Positions 1 through 8,286 of a stretch of DNA of 64,000 nt are shown piece by piece. The stretch's first letter is position 1; every line of letters starts with the position of its first letter. The translations under genes and the position numbers were made by a program. Source of the DNA: an uncultured Johnsonella sp. Lineage in GTDB: Bacteria; Bacillota; Clostridia; Lachnospirales; Lachnospiraceae. The DNA lies in the NCBI GenBank assembly GCA_937927235.1, contig CALBCM010000037.1:123738-187737 (forward strand), given 5' to 3'. Under the pieces are notes generated by a model. That model made no database searches and had not been told where the DNA came from. It saw only the letters and a program-made list of their open reading frames with translations.

Positions 1-422
1 CTTATCCGGGATTTCCCACTGATATGCAGCCGCAGATAACTACTGTTTTATCAGTTGCTTCAGGAGTGAGTGCGGTAGAAGAAAAGATTTTTGAAAACAG
101 ATTTTCCTATGTTGACGAGCTTGTCAAAATGGGAGTTGATATAAAGGTAAGGGGCGAAGCTGCTTTTATATCAGGGGTGTCGGAAATTACCGGAGCCGGA
201 CTTTCCGCCCCGGACCTCCGAGCAGGTGCCGCACTTGTGCTTGCTGCACTGAAGGCTGAGGGCTACAGCACTGTCCATAATATTCACTTTATACAAAGAG
301 GGTATGAAAGATTTGATGAAAAATTAAGAAATCTTGGCGCAAGGATTGAAACGGCGGTAATAGAAGACCTCGAATCGGAACGCAAGGCGGAGCTGAAACT
401 TGATTTAAAGTACGGGAATTAA
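1..422 (+). CDS. murA: UDP-N-acetylglucosamine 1-carboxyvinyltransferase, C-terminal part
   Basis: Only the last 139 codons are present; the reading frame is open from base 3 and the gene starts before the window. The enzyme transfers enolpyruvate from PEP to UDP-GlcNAc, the first committed step of peptidoglycan synthesis, in the cytoplasm. The visible part carries family hallmarks: YPGFPTDMQ at the left edge, an ENRF segment, DLRAGAALVLAAL containing the conserved substrate-contacting arginine, and the C-terminal GYERFDEKLRNLGA. A terminator hairpin follows 50 bases downstream. Clostridia often have two MurA paralogues, and which one this is cannot be told from the fragment. Confidence 0.95.
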   Translation, partial: YPGFPTDMQPQITTVLSVASGVSAVEEKIFENRFSYVDELVKMGVDIKVRGEAAFISGVSEITGAGLSAPDLRAGAALVLAALKAEGYSTVHNIHFIQRGYERFDEKLRNLGARIETAVIEDLESERKAELKLDLKYGN

Positions 423-472
423 TATAAATAGTATTGCTGAACTGTAAAATCAGTTGTATAATAAATTTTATT

Positions 473-503
473 AAAAAACGGCTTTTTATAAAGGCTGTTT
501 TTT
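473..503 (+). terminator. Rho-independent terminator after murA
   Basis: A stem of about 14 pairs (AAAAAACGGCTTT with its partner AAAGGCTGTTTTTT, two G-T wobbles) around a short AT loop ends in a run of T. It separates murA from the amino-acid transporter operon. Confidence 0.8.
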
Positions 504-570
504 CTTTATAAAGCTTTTAGTCTGTTTATTCAGACAATAGCATAAATATACAAAAGAGGAGAGCAAAGAG

Positions 571-1443
571 ATGAAAAAAAGATTAAGTCTATTTACAGCA
601 GTAGGGCTCGCAGGAATTATGCTTATGCTTAGTGCATGCAGTTCAGGAGGCAAGCAGTCGGATACGGCTGCGTCCTCCGATTCAGGAAAAAAGAAATTAA
701 AGGTCGCTATGGAATGCAGCTATGCACCTTATAATTGGACCCAGCCGGATAATTCAAACGGTGCAGTGAAAATATCAAATGGACAAAATGAGTATGCCTA
801 CGGCTATGACGTAATGATTGCGAAGCGCATTACCGATGAACTTGGATATGAGCTTGAGATAGTAAGACTTGACTGGGATGCACTTGTAACTGCTGTACAG
901 TCCGGACAGGTGGACTGTGTTATAGCGGGGCAGTCAATCACTTCTGAGAGATTAAAAAGCGTGGATTTTACCAAGCCTTATTACTATGCTTCAGTGGTAA
1001 CGCTGGTAAAGGGTGACGGCAAGCTTGCTGAGGCGAAAGGGCTTTCAGACCTTAAGGGAGCTTCCGTAACAGCACAGCAAAATACTATATGGTATGATAT
1101 ATGCACTAAACAGATACCTGAGGCTAAGATACTTACCGCTCAGGATTCATCACCGGCAGCACTGGTAGCGCTTGATACGGGAAAATGTGAAGCGGTAATT
1201 ACGGATATGCCTACTGCAAAGGCGGCGATCGTAGCACATCCTGATTTTAAGCTGCTTGATTTTTCCGGAAATGCCGAGGGCGACTATAAGGTTTCAGAGG
1301 AAGAGGTCAATATAGGCATTTCATTAAAACAGGGAAATACCGAGCTTAAGGATGCTATCAATTCTGTACTTGATAAGATGGATAAATCGGAATTTGAAAA
1401 AATGATGGACGAGGCGATAAAAGTACAGCCTTTAGGTGTTTAA
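571..1443 (+). CDS. Polar amino-acid ABC transporter substrate-binding lipoprotein
   Basis: This 290-residue extracellular binding protein belongs to the family-3 solute-binding (SBP_bac_3) group, which delivers a polar amino acid to a membrane permease. An N-terminal signal ends in the lipobox LSAC, with the lipid-bearing cysteine at residue 23, followed by a Ser/Gly-rich linker. YAPYNW and YGYDVMIAKRI are typical of the first lobe, and the GQSITSERLKSVDFTKPYY segment is a strong family signature. AGGAG-like bases precede the ATG. Permease and ATPase genes follow directly. The exact ligand (His, Arg, Gln or Cys) cannot be read from the sequence. Confidence 0.93.
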   Translation: MKKRLSLFTAVGLAGIMLMLSACSSGGKQSDTAASSDSGKKKLKVAMECSYAPYNWTQPDNSNGAVKISNGQNEYAYGYDVMIAKRITDELGYELEIVRLDWDALVTAVQSGQVDCVIAGQSITSERLKSVDFTKPYYYASVVTLVKGDGKLAEAKGLSDLKGASVTAQQNTIWYDICTKQIPEAKILTAQDSSPAALVALDTGKCEAVITDMPTAKAAIVAHPDFKLLDFSGNAEGDYKVSEEEVNIGISLKQGNTELKDAINSVLDKMDKSEFEKMMDEAIKVQPLGV

Positions 1444-1450
1444 TACTAAA

Positions 1451-1476
1451 GTGGTGCATGGAATGCCATGCACCAC
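1451..1476 (+). promoter_or_regulatory. Perfect intercistronic hairpin between binding protein and permease
   Basis: Eleven perfect pairs (GTGGTGCATGG with CCATGCACCAC) enclose a four-base loop, seven bases after the binding-protein stop. No T run follows, so it is not a standard terminator. It more likely stabilises the upstream mRNA or partly attenuates transcription, giving more binding protein than permease, a common pattern in ABC import operons (inference). Confidence 0.75.
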
Positions 1477-1509
1477 TTATTAATAATATGGAGAAAGGAA
1501 TAAAAAGAT

Positions 1510-2307
1510 ATGCCTCAGGATTTTTTGGGAAGAATTCTATATTTGCTTTCAAAATATGGGATAAGTTTTTTAAACGGTGCACTCCAGACTATGAATATAG
1601 CACTGGTAGGCACTGTAATAGGCTGCATCATAGGCTTTGCGGTAGGCGTGGTACAGACTATACCGATTTCTAAAAATGACAGCTTTGTAAAAAGAATTTT
1701 ATACAGGATAGTAATGTTTATATTGAATGCCTATGTTGAAGTTTTCAGGGGAACTCCCATGATGGTGCAGGCCATGTTTATATACTACGGCTCCTCGGCT
1801 TTATTTAATATAAATATGTCCATGATGTTTGCCGCTTATTTTATAGTTTCAATAAATACCGGCGCTTATATGGCGGAAACTGTGAGAGGAGGCATCCTGT
1901 CAGTGGATTCGGGGCAGGAGGAAGGAGCCAAGGCTATAGGAATGACGCATGTGCAGACTATGGTGTATGTTATACTTCCGCAGGCACTTAGGAATATCAT
2001 GCCTCAGATAGGAAATAACCTTATTATTAATATCAAGGATACCTGTGTGCTTTCAATTATAGGCATAGTTGAGCTTTTCTTTGCTACTAAGGGAGTGGCA
2101 GGCACCTACTACACTTATTTTGAAGCTTTCACAATTACTATGGTGATTTACTTTATACTTACCTTTACCTGTTCAAGGCTGTTAAGGCTGTGGGAAAGTA
2201 AAATGGATGGACCGGATAATTACGACCTTGCTACTACCGATACTCTTGCCTACACGAGCGGAATGGTAAAGTTTCCTAATCCCCAAAAGAATAAGGAGGA
2301 GAAGTAA
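1510..2307 (+). CDS. Amino-acid ABC transporter permease (HisM/GlnP family)
   Basis: The 265-residue inner-membrane subunit forms the transport channel for the adjacent binding protein and ATPase. It has about five hydrophobic segments and the coupling EAA-type loop EGAKAIGMTHVQTMVYVILP near residues 138-157. VFRGTPMMVQ is the usual motif at the start of the family core. GAGAAAGG lies before the start. Its stop overlaps the ATG of the ATPase gene by one base, so the two are translationally coupled. The C-terminal tail after the last helix is longer than in many homologues (about 40 polar residues). Confidence 0.93.
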   Translation: MPQDFLGRILYLLSKYGISFLNGALQTMNIALVGTVIGCIIGFAVGVVQTIPISKNDSFVKRILYRIVMFILNAYVEVFRGTPMMVQAMFIYYGSSALFNINMSMMFAAYFIVSINTGAYMAETVRGGILSVDSGQEEGAKAIGMTHVQTMVYVILPQALRNIMPQIGNNLIINIKDTCVLSIIGIVELFFATKGVAGTYYTYFEAFTITMVIYFILTFTCSRLLRLWESKMDGPDNYDLATTDTLAYTSGMVKFPNPQKNKEEK

Positions 2308-3050
2308 TGGAGAAAGATATACTGCTTAAGGTAAGCCATCTGAGCAAGACCTTCGGCTCAAATGCGGTGCTTAAGGACATTGACTTTACAGTAAAAAAAG
2401 GTGACGTAACCTGCATTATAGGAGCTTCCGGCTCAGGCAAGTCAACCCTCTTAAGATGTATAAATCTTTTGGAAATGCCTACTACCGGAAGTATATTATT
2501 TGAGGACAGAGATATTACGGACAGGGACAGCAATCCGGCTGCCTACAGAGCGAAGGTAGGAATGGTATTTCAAAATTTTAATCTGTTTAATAATATGACC
2601 GTAATTGAAAACTGTATTATAGGGCAGACTAAAGTGCTTAAAAAGGATATTAAAGAAGCCAGGGATAAAGCTATGTATTACCTGAAAAAGGTAGGTATGC
2701 TCCCCTATATAAATGCAAAGCCGAAACAGCTTTCGGGCGGTCAAAAGCAAAGAGTGGCTATAGCGAGAGCACTTGCTATGGAGCCGGTGCTGCTGCTTTT
2801 TGACGAGCCTACCTCCGCACTTGACCCTCAGATGGTGGGAGAGGTGCTTGATGTTATGAAAAAGCTTGCCAAAGAGGGACTTACCATGATTATAGTGACT
2901 CATGAGATGGCTTTTGCAAGGGATGTATCAAGTCATGTAGTATTTATGGCGGAGGGAGTGATAGAAGAAGAGGGAAGCGTTGCGGAGGTTTTTAATAATC
3001 CTAAAAGTCTTGTAACAAAGGAATTTTTAAGCCGCTTCATGAAAGAATAA
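2307..3050 (+). CDS. Amino-acid ABC transporter ATP-binding protein (GlnQ/HisP type)
   Basis: This 247-residue cytoplasmic ATPase powers the import system encoded just upstream. It has Walker A GASGSGKST, Q-loop VFQNFNLF, signature LSGGQKQRVAIARAL, Walker B VLLLFDEPTSALDP and the switch histidine in VTHEMAFA, all in the expected order and spacing. Its length is normal. It is the last gene of the three-gene operon. A second, decayed ATPase of the same broad family lies at 24,700-24,916. Confidence 0.95.
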   Translation: MEKDILLKVSHLSKTFGSNAVLKDIDFTVKKGDVTCIIGASGSGKSTLLRCINLLEMPTTGSILFEDRDITDRDSNPAAYRAKVGMVFQNFNLFNNMTVIENCIIGQTKVLKKDIKEARDKAMYYLKKVGMLPYINAKPKQLSGGQKQRVAIARALAMEPVLLLFDEPTSALDPQMVGEVLDVMKKLAKEGLTMIIVTHEMAFARDVSSHVVFMAEGVIEEEGSVAEVFNNPKSLVTKEFLSRFMKE

Positions 3051-3129
3051 AGCAATAAAGCTTATGTTTTTATATTGCTACATTTATATAAATGATAGAG
3101 TAACTGACATGGTATTTTTTAAGAGAGTG

Positions 3130-3138
3130 TGCTATAAT
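3130..3138 (+). promoter_or_regulatory. Extended -10 promoter upstream of metK
   Basis: TGCTATAAT gives a consensus TATAAT with the upstream TG of an extended -10. No good -35 lies 16-18 bases before it, which extended -10 promoters tolerate. It sits about 60 bases before the metK start. The short leader leaves no room for an S-box (SAM) riboswitch and none is seen. Confidence 0.55.
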
Positions 3139-3199
3139 TAAAGGCGAAAAATTATAGTTTATTATATTAGCTGTAAAGTTTTTATATATGGAGGAAGAT

Positions 3200-4399
3200 A
3201 TGCCTGAAAAGAGATTATTTACATCTGAGTCGGTTACAGAGGGACATCCTGATAAGATGTGTGACCAAATCTCAGATGCCGTACTTGATGCATTGCTTGA
3301 GCTTGACCCCTTAAGCAGAGTTGCTTGTGAAACCTGTGTCACTACAGGGATTGTAATGGTAATGGGAGAGGTGACTACAAAGGCCTATGTCGATATACAA
3401 AAGATAGTCAGAGATACAGTCAGAGAAATCGGCTATGACAGAGCAAAGTACGGCTTTGATGCCGATACCTGCGGAGTTATAGTATCGCTTGACGAGCAGT
3501 CGCCGGATATTGCGATGGGAGTTGACAAGTCGCTTGAAGCTAAGCAGGGCGAAGAAAAGGATGATTTGAATATAGGTGCAGGCGACCAGGGCATGATGTT
3601 CGGCTATGCAACAGATGAAACTGAGGAATATCTGCCCTATCCTATAGCACTTTCACATAAGCTTGCAAGAAGATTGAGCCAAATAAGAAAGGATAAGAGT
3701 GTTAAGTATTTAAGACCTGACGGCAAGGTTCAGGTAACGATTGAGTATGATGAAAATAATAAGCCTGTCAGGATAGATACTGTGGTGCTGTCAGCTCAGC
3801 ATGATGAGAGTGTCACTCATCAGGAGCTGGAGAGGGATATTAAAAAGCTGATTTTTGATGAAATACTGCCAAAGAATATGATAGACAACAACACCAAGTT
3901 TTATGTAAATCCGACCGGCAGATTTGTAATCGGAGGACCTCATGGAGATTCAGGGCTTACCGGAAGAAAGATAATAGTTGACACCTATGGAGGCTTTGCA
4001 CGCCATGGAGGCGGAGCCTTTTCAGGAAAGGACTGCACCAAGGTTGACCGCTCGGCTGCTTATGCGGCAAGGTATGCTGCAAAGAATATAGTGGCAGCAG
4101 GGCTTGCTTCAAAATGTGAGATACAGCTTTCCTATGCTATAGGTATGTCGCACCCTATTTCGGTTTCAGTGAATACTTTTGGGACCGGCAGAATAAGTGA
4201 TGAGAAAATCTGTAAGCTGGTAAGGGAGCATTTTGATTTAAGACCGGCAGGTATTATTAAAATGCTTGACCTCAGGCGGCCTATTTATAAGCAAACCGCA
4301 GCCTATGGACATTTTGGAAGAACTGATATTAATCTGCCGTGGGAAAAACTTGATAAGGCAGAGGAGCTTAAACAGGCTGCGGCTTTATTGGAAAATTAA
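3200..4399 (+). CDS. metK: S-adenosylmethionine synthetase
   Basis: The enzyme makes S-adenosylmethionine from methionine and ATP. The 399-residue product matches family length. FTSESVTEGHPDK at the N terminus, GAGDQGMMFGYA (the methionine-side loop) and GGGAFSGKD (phosphate binding) are all intact. An ATG at 3188 is in frame, but the GGAGG ribosome site lies inside that extension (3190-3194), so the ATG at 3200 is the real start. The gene appears monocistronic, with its own extended -10 promoter. Confidence 0.97.
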   Translation: MPEKRLFTSESVTEGHPDKMCDQISDAVLDALLELDPLSRVACETCVTTGIVMVMGEVTTKAYVDIQKIVRDTVREIGYDRAKYGFDADTCGVIVSLDEQSPDIAMGVDKSLEAKQGEEKDDLNIGAGDQGMMFGYATDETEEYLPYPIALSHKLARRLSQIRKDKSVKYLRPDGKVQVTIEYDENNKPVRIDTVVLSAQHDESVTHQELERDIKKLIFDEILPKNMIDNNTKFYVNPTGRFVIGGPHGDSGLTGRKIIVDTYGGFARHGGGAFSGKDCTKVDRSAAYAARYAAKNIVAAGLASKCEIQLSYAIGMSHPISVSVNTFGTGRISDEKICKLVREHFDLRPAGIIKMLDLRRPIYKQTAAYGHFGRTDINLPWEKLDKAEELKQAAALLEN

Positions 4400-4547
4400 T
4401 TATAAGTAAGTAAGCAGTAAGGTGGTTTGTCAATATCTGCCTTACAATATAGATTATGTTTGGCTGCTGTAAAACAATATGTTTCCTGCATTTGTTTTGC
4501 GGTAGCTATTTTTATAAATTCCAACAAAATTAAAAGGGTTTAAATTT

Positions 4548-5600
4548 ATGAGATTAAAAACTGCTCTGATAAGCATATTTACAGGCATAAGCATAACTGC
4601 CGCCATTTTGCTTTTTGCCAGTATATTTAAGCATAACAGTGAGAAGATACTCGACATTTTAATTACCACAGTGGCAATCCTTATCTGTGTGGCATTTTTA
4701 ATGATTATATGGATTTACAGCTCTATTTTAAAGCCTCTTTCAAAGCTTCAAGAGGCTACAAGGAAGATTAAAGAGGGAAATCTTGATTTTACACTGGACT
4801 TTGAAGAACATGACGAGATAGGACAGCTTTGCATGGATTTTGAGGAGATGAGGATAAGGCTTAAGGAAAATGAGGAAGAAAAGCTTCAGGCGGATATGGA
4901 CAATAAAGAGCTGATAAGTAATATTTCACATGATTTAAAGACTCCTATCACCGCTATTAAAGGCTATGTGGAGGGGATTATGGACGGAGTGGCGGCTTCT
5001 CCCGAAAAGCTTGATAAGTATATAAGAACTATTTATAATAAAGCTAATGATATGGATAGGCTGATAGATGAGCTTACCTTTTATACTAAGATTGATACCA
5101 ATAAGCTGCCTTATAATTATGAGGAAGTAAATATAGTGGATTTTTTTCAGGATTGTGCTGCCGAAATAGGACTTGATATGGAAGCTGCCGGCATAGGCTT
5201 TTCTTTTGACAGCAATATAAAAAAGGATACGATTATAGTTGCCGATGTGGAGCAGATGAAGAGAGCTATCAACAATATTATAGGAAATTCAGTAAAATAT
5301 CTTAACAAAATCCCCGGAAAAATCGGTATCAAGCTGCTTGACGAGGGAGATTTTGTAAGGATAGATATAAGCGATAACGGCAGAGGGATAGACAAAAAGG
5401 ATTTGCCCTGTATTTTTGACAGATTTTACAGAGCCGATTATTCAAGAAATTCCTCAACCGGAGGAAGCGGTATAGGACTTTCAATAGTAAAAAAGATAGT
5501 AGAGGCACATAGCGGTTTTATAAGAGCCGAAAGTGATATCGGCAAGGGAACAGATATAATAATACTGCTTAGAAAGCATCAGTCATCAAAAAAATTTTAG
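4548..5600 (+). CDS. Sensor histidine kinase with minimal extracellular region
   Basis: This 350-residue membrane kinase has two N-terminal transmembrane helices separated by only about ten residues, so it has almost no sensing loop outside the cell. A HAMP linker follows (about residues 60-115), then the phospho-acceptor helix NISHDLKTPITAIKGY (His near 127), and the ATP-binding domain with the N box NNIIGNSVKY, G1 DNGRGI and G2 GGSGIGLSIVKK. Such kinases usually sense membrane state or a partner protein (family knowledge). The response regulator follows 15 bases later, the reverse of the usual gene order. Confidence 0.93.
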   Translation: MRLKTALISIFTGISITAAILLFASIFKHNSEKILDILITTVAILICVAFLMIIWIYSSILKPLSKLQEATRKIKEGNLDFTLDFEEHDEIGQLCMDFEEMRIRLKENEEEKLQADMDNKELISNISHDLKTPITAIKGYVEGIMDGVAASPEKLDKYIRTIYNKANDMDRLIDELTFYTKIDTNKLPYNYEEVNIVDFFQDCAAEIGLDMEAAGIGFSFDSNIKKDTIIVADVEQMKRAINNIIGNSVKYLNKIPGKIGIKLLDEGDFVRIDISDNGRGIDKKDLPCIFDRFYRADYSRNSSTGGSGIGLSIVKKIVEAHSGFIRAESDIGKGTDIIILLRKHQSSKKF

Positions 5601-5615
5601 AAGGAGGTGAAAGGG

Positions 5616-6305
5616 TTGAAAAAAATACTTATAGTTGAGGATGAAGAAAGCATAGCGGAGCTGGAAAGGGATTATCTTGAAATATCCGGCTTTGAGGTGG
5701 AGCTTTGCAATAACGGCGATGAGGGGAAATTCCTGGCGGTAAGTAATGAGTATGATTTAATAATACTGGATATAATGCTTCCGGGCAGTGACGGATTTGA
5801 AATTTGCAAAAAAATCAGAGAGGTTAAGGATATCCCGGTGATTTTAATAAGTGCTAAAAAAGAAGATATTGACAAAATCAGAGGGCTTGGACTTGGGGCT
5901 GATGATTATATTACAAAACCTTTTTCTCCAAGTGAGCTGGTAGCCAGGGTAAAGGCACATATGTCAAGGTATCAGAGAATCCTTGACAATGCTCAGCAGG
6001 TAAATGATGTTATAGAGATAAGAGGGCTAAAGATAGACAAGACTGACAGAAAGGTCTGGATAAATAAAAAAGAAACAAACTTTACCGCAAAGGAATTTGA
6101 CCTTTTAGTCTTTCTAGCTTCAAATCCCAACCATGTTTTTACTAAGGAGGCTTTGTTTAAGCATATCTGGGATTTGGAATCCTTAGGAGATATAGCTACT
6201 GTCACTGTACATATTAAAAAAATAAGAGAAAAGATAGAATTTGATTCCTCCAGACCTCAGTATATAGAAACTATATGGGGGGTGGGATACAGGTTTAAGG
6301 TTTGA
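5616..6305 (+). CDS. OmpR/PhoB-family response regulator
   Basis: A 229-residue DNA-binding partner of the preceding kinase. The receiver domain has the acidic pair in VEDEES, the phospho-accepting Asp52 in LIILDIMLPG, and the conserved lysine in ITKPFSPSEL. The C-terminal winged helix shows the OmpR pattern TAKEFDLLVFLASNP and IWGVGYRF. A GTG at 5607 is in frame, but it forms part of the AAGGAGG ribosome site, so TTG at 5616 is the preferred start. Target genes are unknown; no obvious regulated neighbour separates it from the next two-component pair. Confidence 0.92.
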   Translation: MKKILIVEDEESIAELERDYLEISGFEVELCNNGDEGKFLAVSNEYDLIILDIMLPGSDGFEICKKIREVKDIPVILISAKKEDIDKIRGLGLGADDYITKPFSPSELVARVKAHMSRYQRILDNAQQVNDVIEIRGLKIDKTDRKVWINKKETNFTAKEFDLLVFLASNPNHVFTKEALFKHIWDLESLGDIATVTVHIKKIREKIEFDSSRPQYIETIWGVGYRFKV

Positions 6306-6416
6306 TTTCTTTACTGTAAGATAATATTAAATTAAAAAACTGAAAAATATGATATAAATATATTTATTATTTAATAGGCTGTGAAAGACAGCGCTGTATA
6401 TGAGAGAGGAGATTTT

Positions 6417-7118
6417 ATGGCACAAACTAATGTACTTGTAGTAGATGATGAAAAGGAAATCGCCGACTTGGTAGAGATACATCTTGTAAGTGACGGATAT
6501 AAGGTATTTAAGGCTTCAAATGCAAAAGACGGGCTGGATATACTGGACAGAGAAGACATACATCTTGCACTTTTAGATATAATGATGCCCGGAATGAACG
6601 GGCTTGATATGTGCAAGAAAATAAGAGAAACTAAAAACATCCCTATCATAATGCTTTCGGCAAAAAGCTCAGACCTTGACAAGATAATGGGACTGGGCAC
6701 AGGGGCGGATGATTATGTGACCAAGCCCTTTAACCCGCTGGAGCTGACTGCAAGAGTTAAATCTCAGCTCAGACGCTATACTCAGTTTAATCCCAACAGC
6801 GGAAATGTCAAACCGCAGAATGAGATAAGTATAAGAGGACTGGTGATAAACAAAGACAATCATAAGGTAACGATCTATGACGAGGAGGTTAAGCTGACTC
6901 CAATAGAATTTGAAATTCTTTATCTTTTGGCGAGCAATGCGGGCAAGGTGTTTTCAACCGATGATATATTTGAAAGGGTATGGAATGAAAAGGTCTATGA
7001 GGCAAATAATACCGTAATGGTACATATAAGAAGATTAAGAGGCAAGATGAAAGAAGATGAGCGTGCGGATAAAATTATAACTACAGTATGGGGAGTAGGA
7101 TATAAGATTGAAAAGTAA
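6417..7118 (+). CDS. OmpR-family response regulator, VanR-like
   Basis: A 233-residue regulator with receiver acid pair VDDE, phospho-acceptor Asp54 in LALLDIMMPG, lysine in VTKPFNPLEL, and a C-terminal winged helix with TPIEFEILYLLASN and VWGVGYKI. It resembles VanR in overall pattern. A GTG at 6381 is in frame, but AGAGAGGAG lies directly before the ATG at 6417, which is taken as the start. Its 3' end overlaps the kinase gene by 11 bases, so both are co-translated. No vanHAX-type genes are nearby, so glycopeptide resistance should not be assumed. Confidence 0.93.
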   Translation: MAQTNVLVVDDEKEIADLVEIHLVSDGYKVFKASNAKDGLDILDREDIHLALLDIMMPGMNGLDMCKKIRETKNIPIIMLSAKSSDLDKIMGLGTGADDYVTKPFNPLELTARVKSQLRRYTQFNPNSGNVKPQNEISIRGLVINKDNHKVTIYDEEVKLTPIEFEILYLLASNAGKVFSTDDIFERVWNEKVYEANNTVMVHIRRLRGKMKEDERADKIITTVWGVGYKIEK

Positions 7119-8286
7119 TCTGAAAATAGAAACAAAGAATATTATTAAAAAAGGATTAACCTATAAGAAATTTCATACCAAGGTGCTTATAAATGTCATT
7201 TATTCACTTATAATCAGCTGCCTTATAGAATATTTTTTAGTAAATAATATTTTTACGATTCTTGAGCTTCCGAGATTTCGCCAGTCAAAAAATGAGGTGG
7301 TGGTTTCATTTATAAGATTTGAAACAGTAACCGTGCTTTTGCTTGTGCTGTTCGGCGTGGGTATGTTTACTTTAGTATTCTGGCTTTTGCAAAGAAAAGC
7401 CTTCGGATATATAGAGGATATATCGCAGGCAATGAAAAGTGCCGCTTCAGGCGATTTGAATACAAGCCTTGAAGTTGAGGGAGATGATGAGTTTTCAGAT
7501 ATGGCATCAACCTTAAACTCTATGGTCAGTGATATTAAAAGTCTGATGGAAAGAGAAAGGGAGTCGGAGCGTACTAAAAATGAGCTGATTACAAATGTAG
7601 CACATGATTTGAGAACTCCGCTGACTTCAATAATAGGCTATCTTGAGCTTTTATCAAAAAATAATAAAATTGATGAAGAAACAAGAAATAATTATACTAA
7701 GATAGCCTATACAAAGGCAAAAAAACTTGAAAAGCTTATAGAGGACCTTTTTGGATTTACCAAGCTTAACTACGGAAAAATAGCAATGAGAGTGGAAAGC
7801 ATAGACATAGTGAAGCTTATAAGTCAGCTTATGGAGGAATTTTATCCTAATTTTATGGAAAAGGGACTTGCCTTTTCACTCACTACCAATAAAAACAGTA
7901 AATTAATAAATGCTGATGCAAACCTGCTGGCGAGGCTTTTTGAAAATCTGGTAGGCAATGCTATAAAATACGGTGTTGACGGTAAGAAGATAGACGTAAG
8001 GATAGAGGCTTTAGAGGACTATGTTACTATATCCGTAATAAACTACGGCAAGGTAATACCGAAGGAGGAGCTTCCGCTTATCTTTGAAAAATTTTACAGA
8101 CTTGAAAGCTCAAGGTCTTCTGAAACCGGAGGTACGGGGCTTGGGCTTGCGATTGCAAAAAATATCGCGGATATGCACGGAGCTTTAATTGAAGTTAAAA
8201 GTGATTTGAATGGTACTGCTTTTATAGTTAAGCTTAAAGCTGATTTAGATATGGAGAAGGAAAATTTTACAAATGCCTGGGATTAA
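7108..8286 (+). CDS. Sensor histidine kinase, VanS-like
   Basis: A 392-residue kinase that starts with TTG inside the end of the regulator gene; GGAGTAGGA precedes it. There are two transmembrane helices (about residues 25-48 and 70-92), a HAMP segment, the His-box NVAHDLRTPLTSIIGYLELL and an ATPase domain with NLVGNAIKY and GGTGLGLAIAKNI. The His-box wording is characteristic of the VanS/BaeS-like subgroup. It overlaps the next gene, an exporter-linked membrane protein, by 14 bases, suggesting that the two-component pair controls or senses that transport system (inference). Confidence 0.92.
   Translation: MKSNLKIETKNIIKKGLTYKKFHTKVLINVIYSLIISCLIEYFLVNNIFTILELPRFRQSKNEVVVSFIRFETVTVLLLVLFGVGMFTLVFWLLQRKAFGYIEDISQAMKSAASGDLNTSLEVEGDDEFSDMASTLNSMVSDIKSLMERERESERTKNELITNVAHDLRTPLTSIIGYLELLSKNNKIDEETRNNYTKIAYTKAKKLEKLIEDLFGFTKLNYGKIAMRVESIDIVKLISQLMEEFYPNFMEKGLAFSLTTNKNSKLINADANLLARLFENLVGNAIKYGVDGKKIDVRIEALEDYVTISVINYGKVIPKEELPLIFEKFYRLESSRSSETGGTGLGLAIAKNIADMHGALIEVKSDLNGTAFIVKLKADLDMEKENFTNAWD

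Noticed and set aside
1458..1673. Short + strand frame of 71 codons in the hairpin and permease start
   Set aside because: It overlaps the permease gene in another frame, shows no family signal and starts inside the hairpin.
3051..3199. Possible SAM riboswitch before metK
   Set aside because: The leader after the extended -10 promoter is only about 55 bases, and no S-box core or terminator is present.
6417..8286. Glycopeptide-resistance VanRS
   Set aside because: The proteins resemble VanR/VanS, but no vanH, vanA/B ligase or vanX is nearby; many non-resistance regulators look the same.
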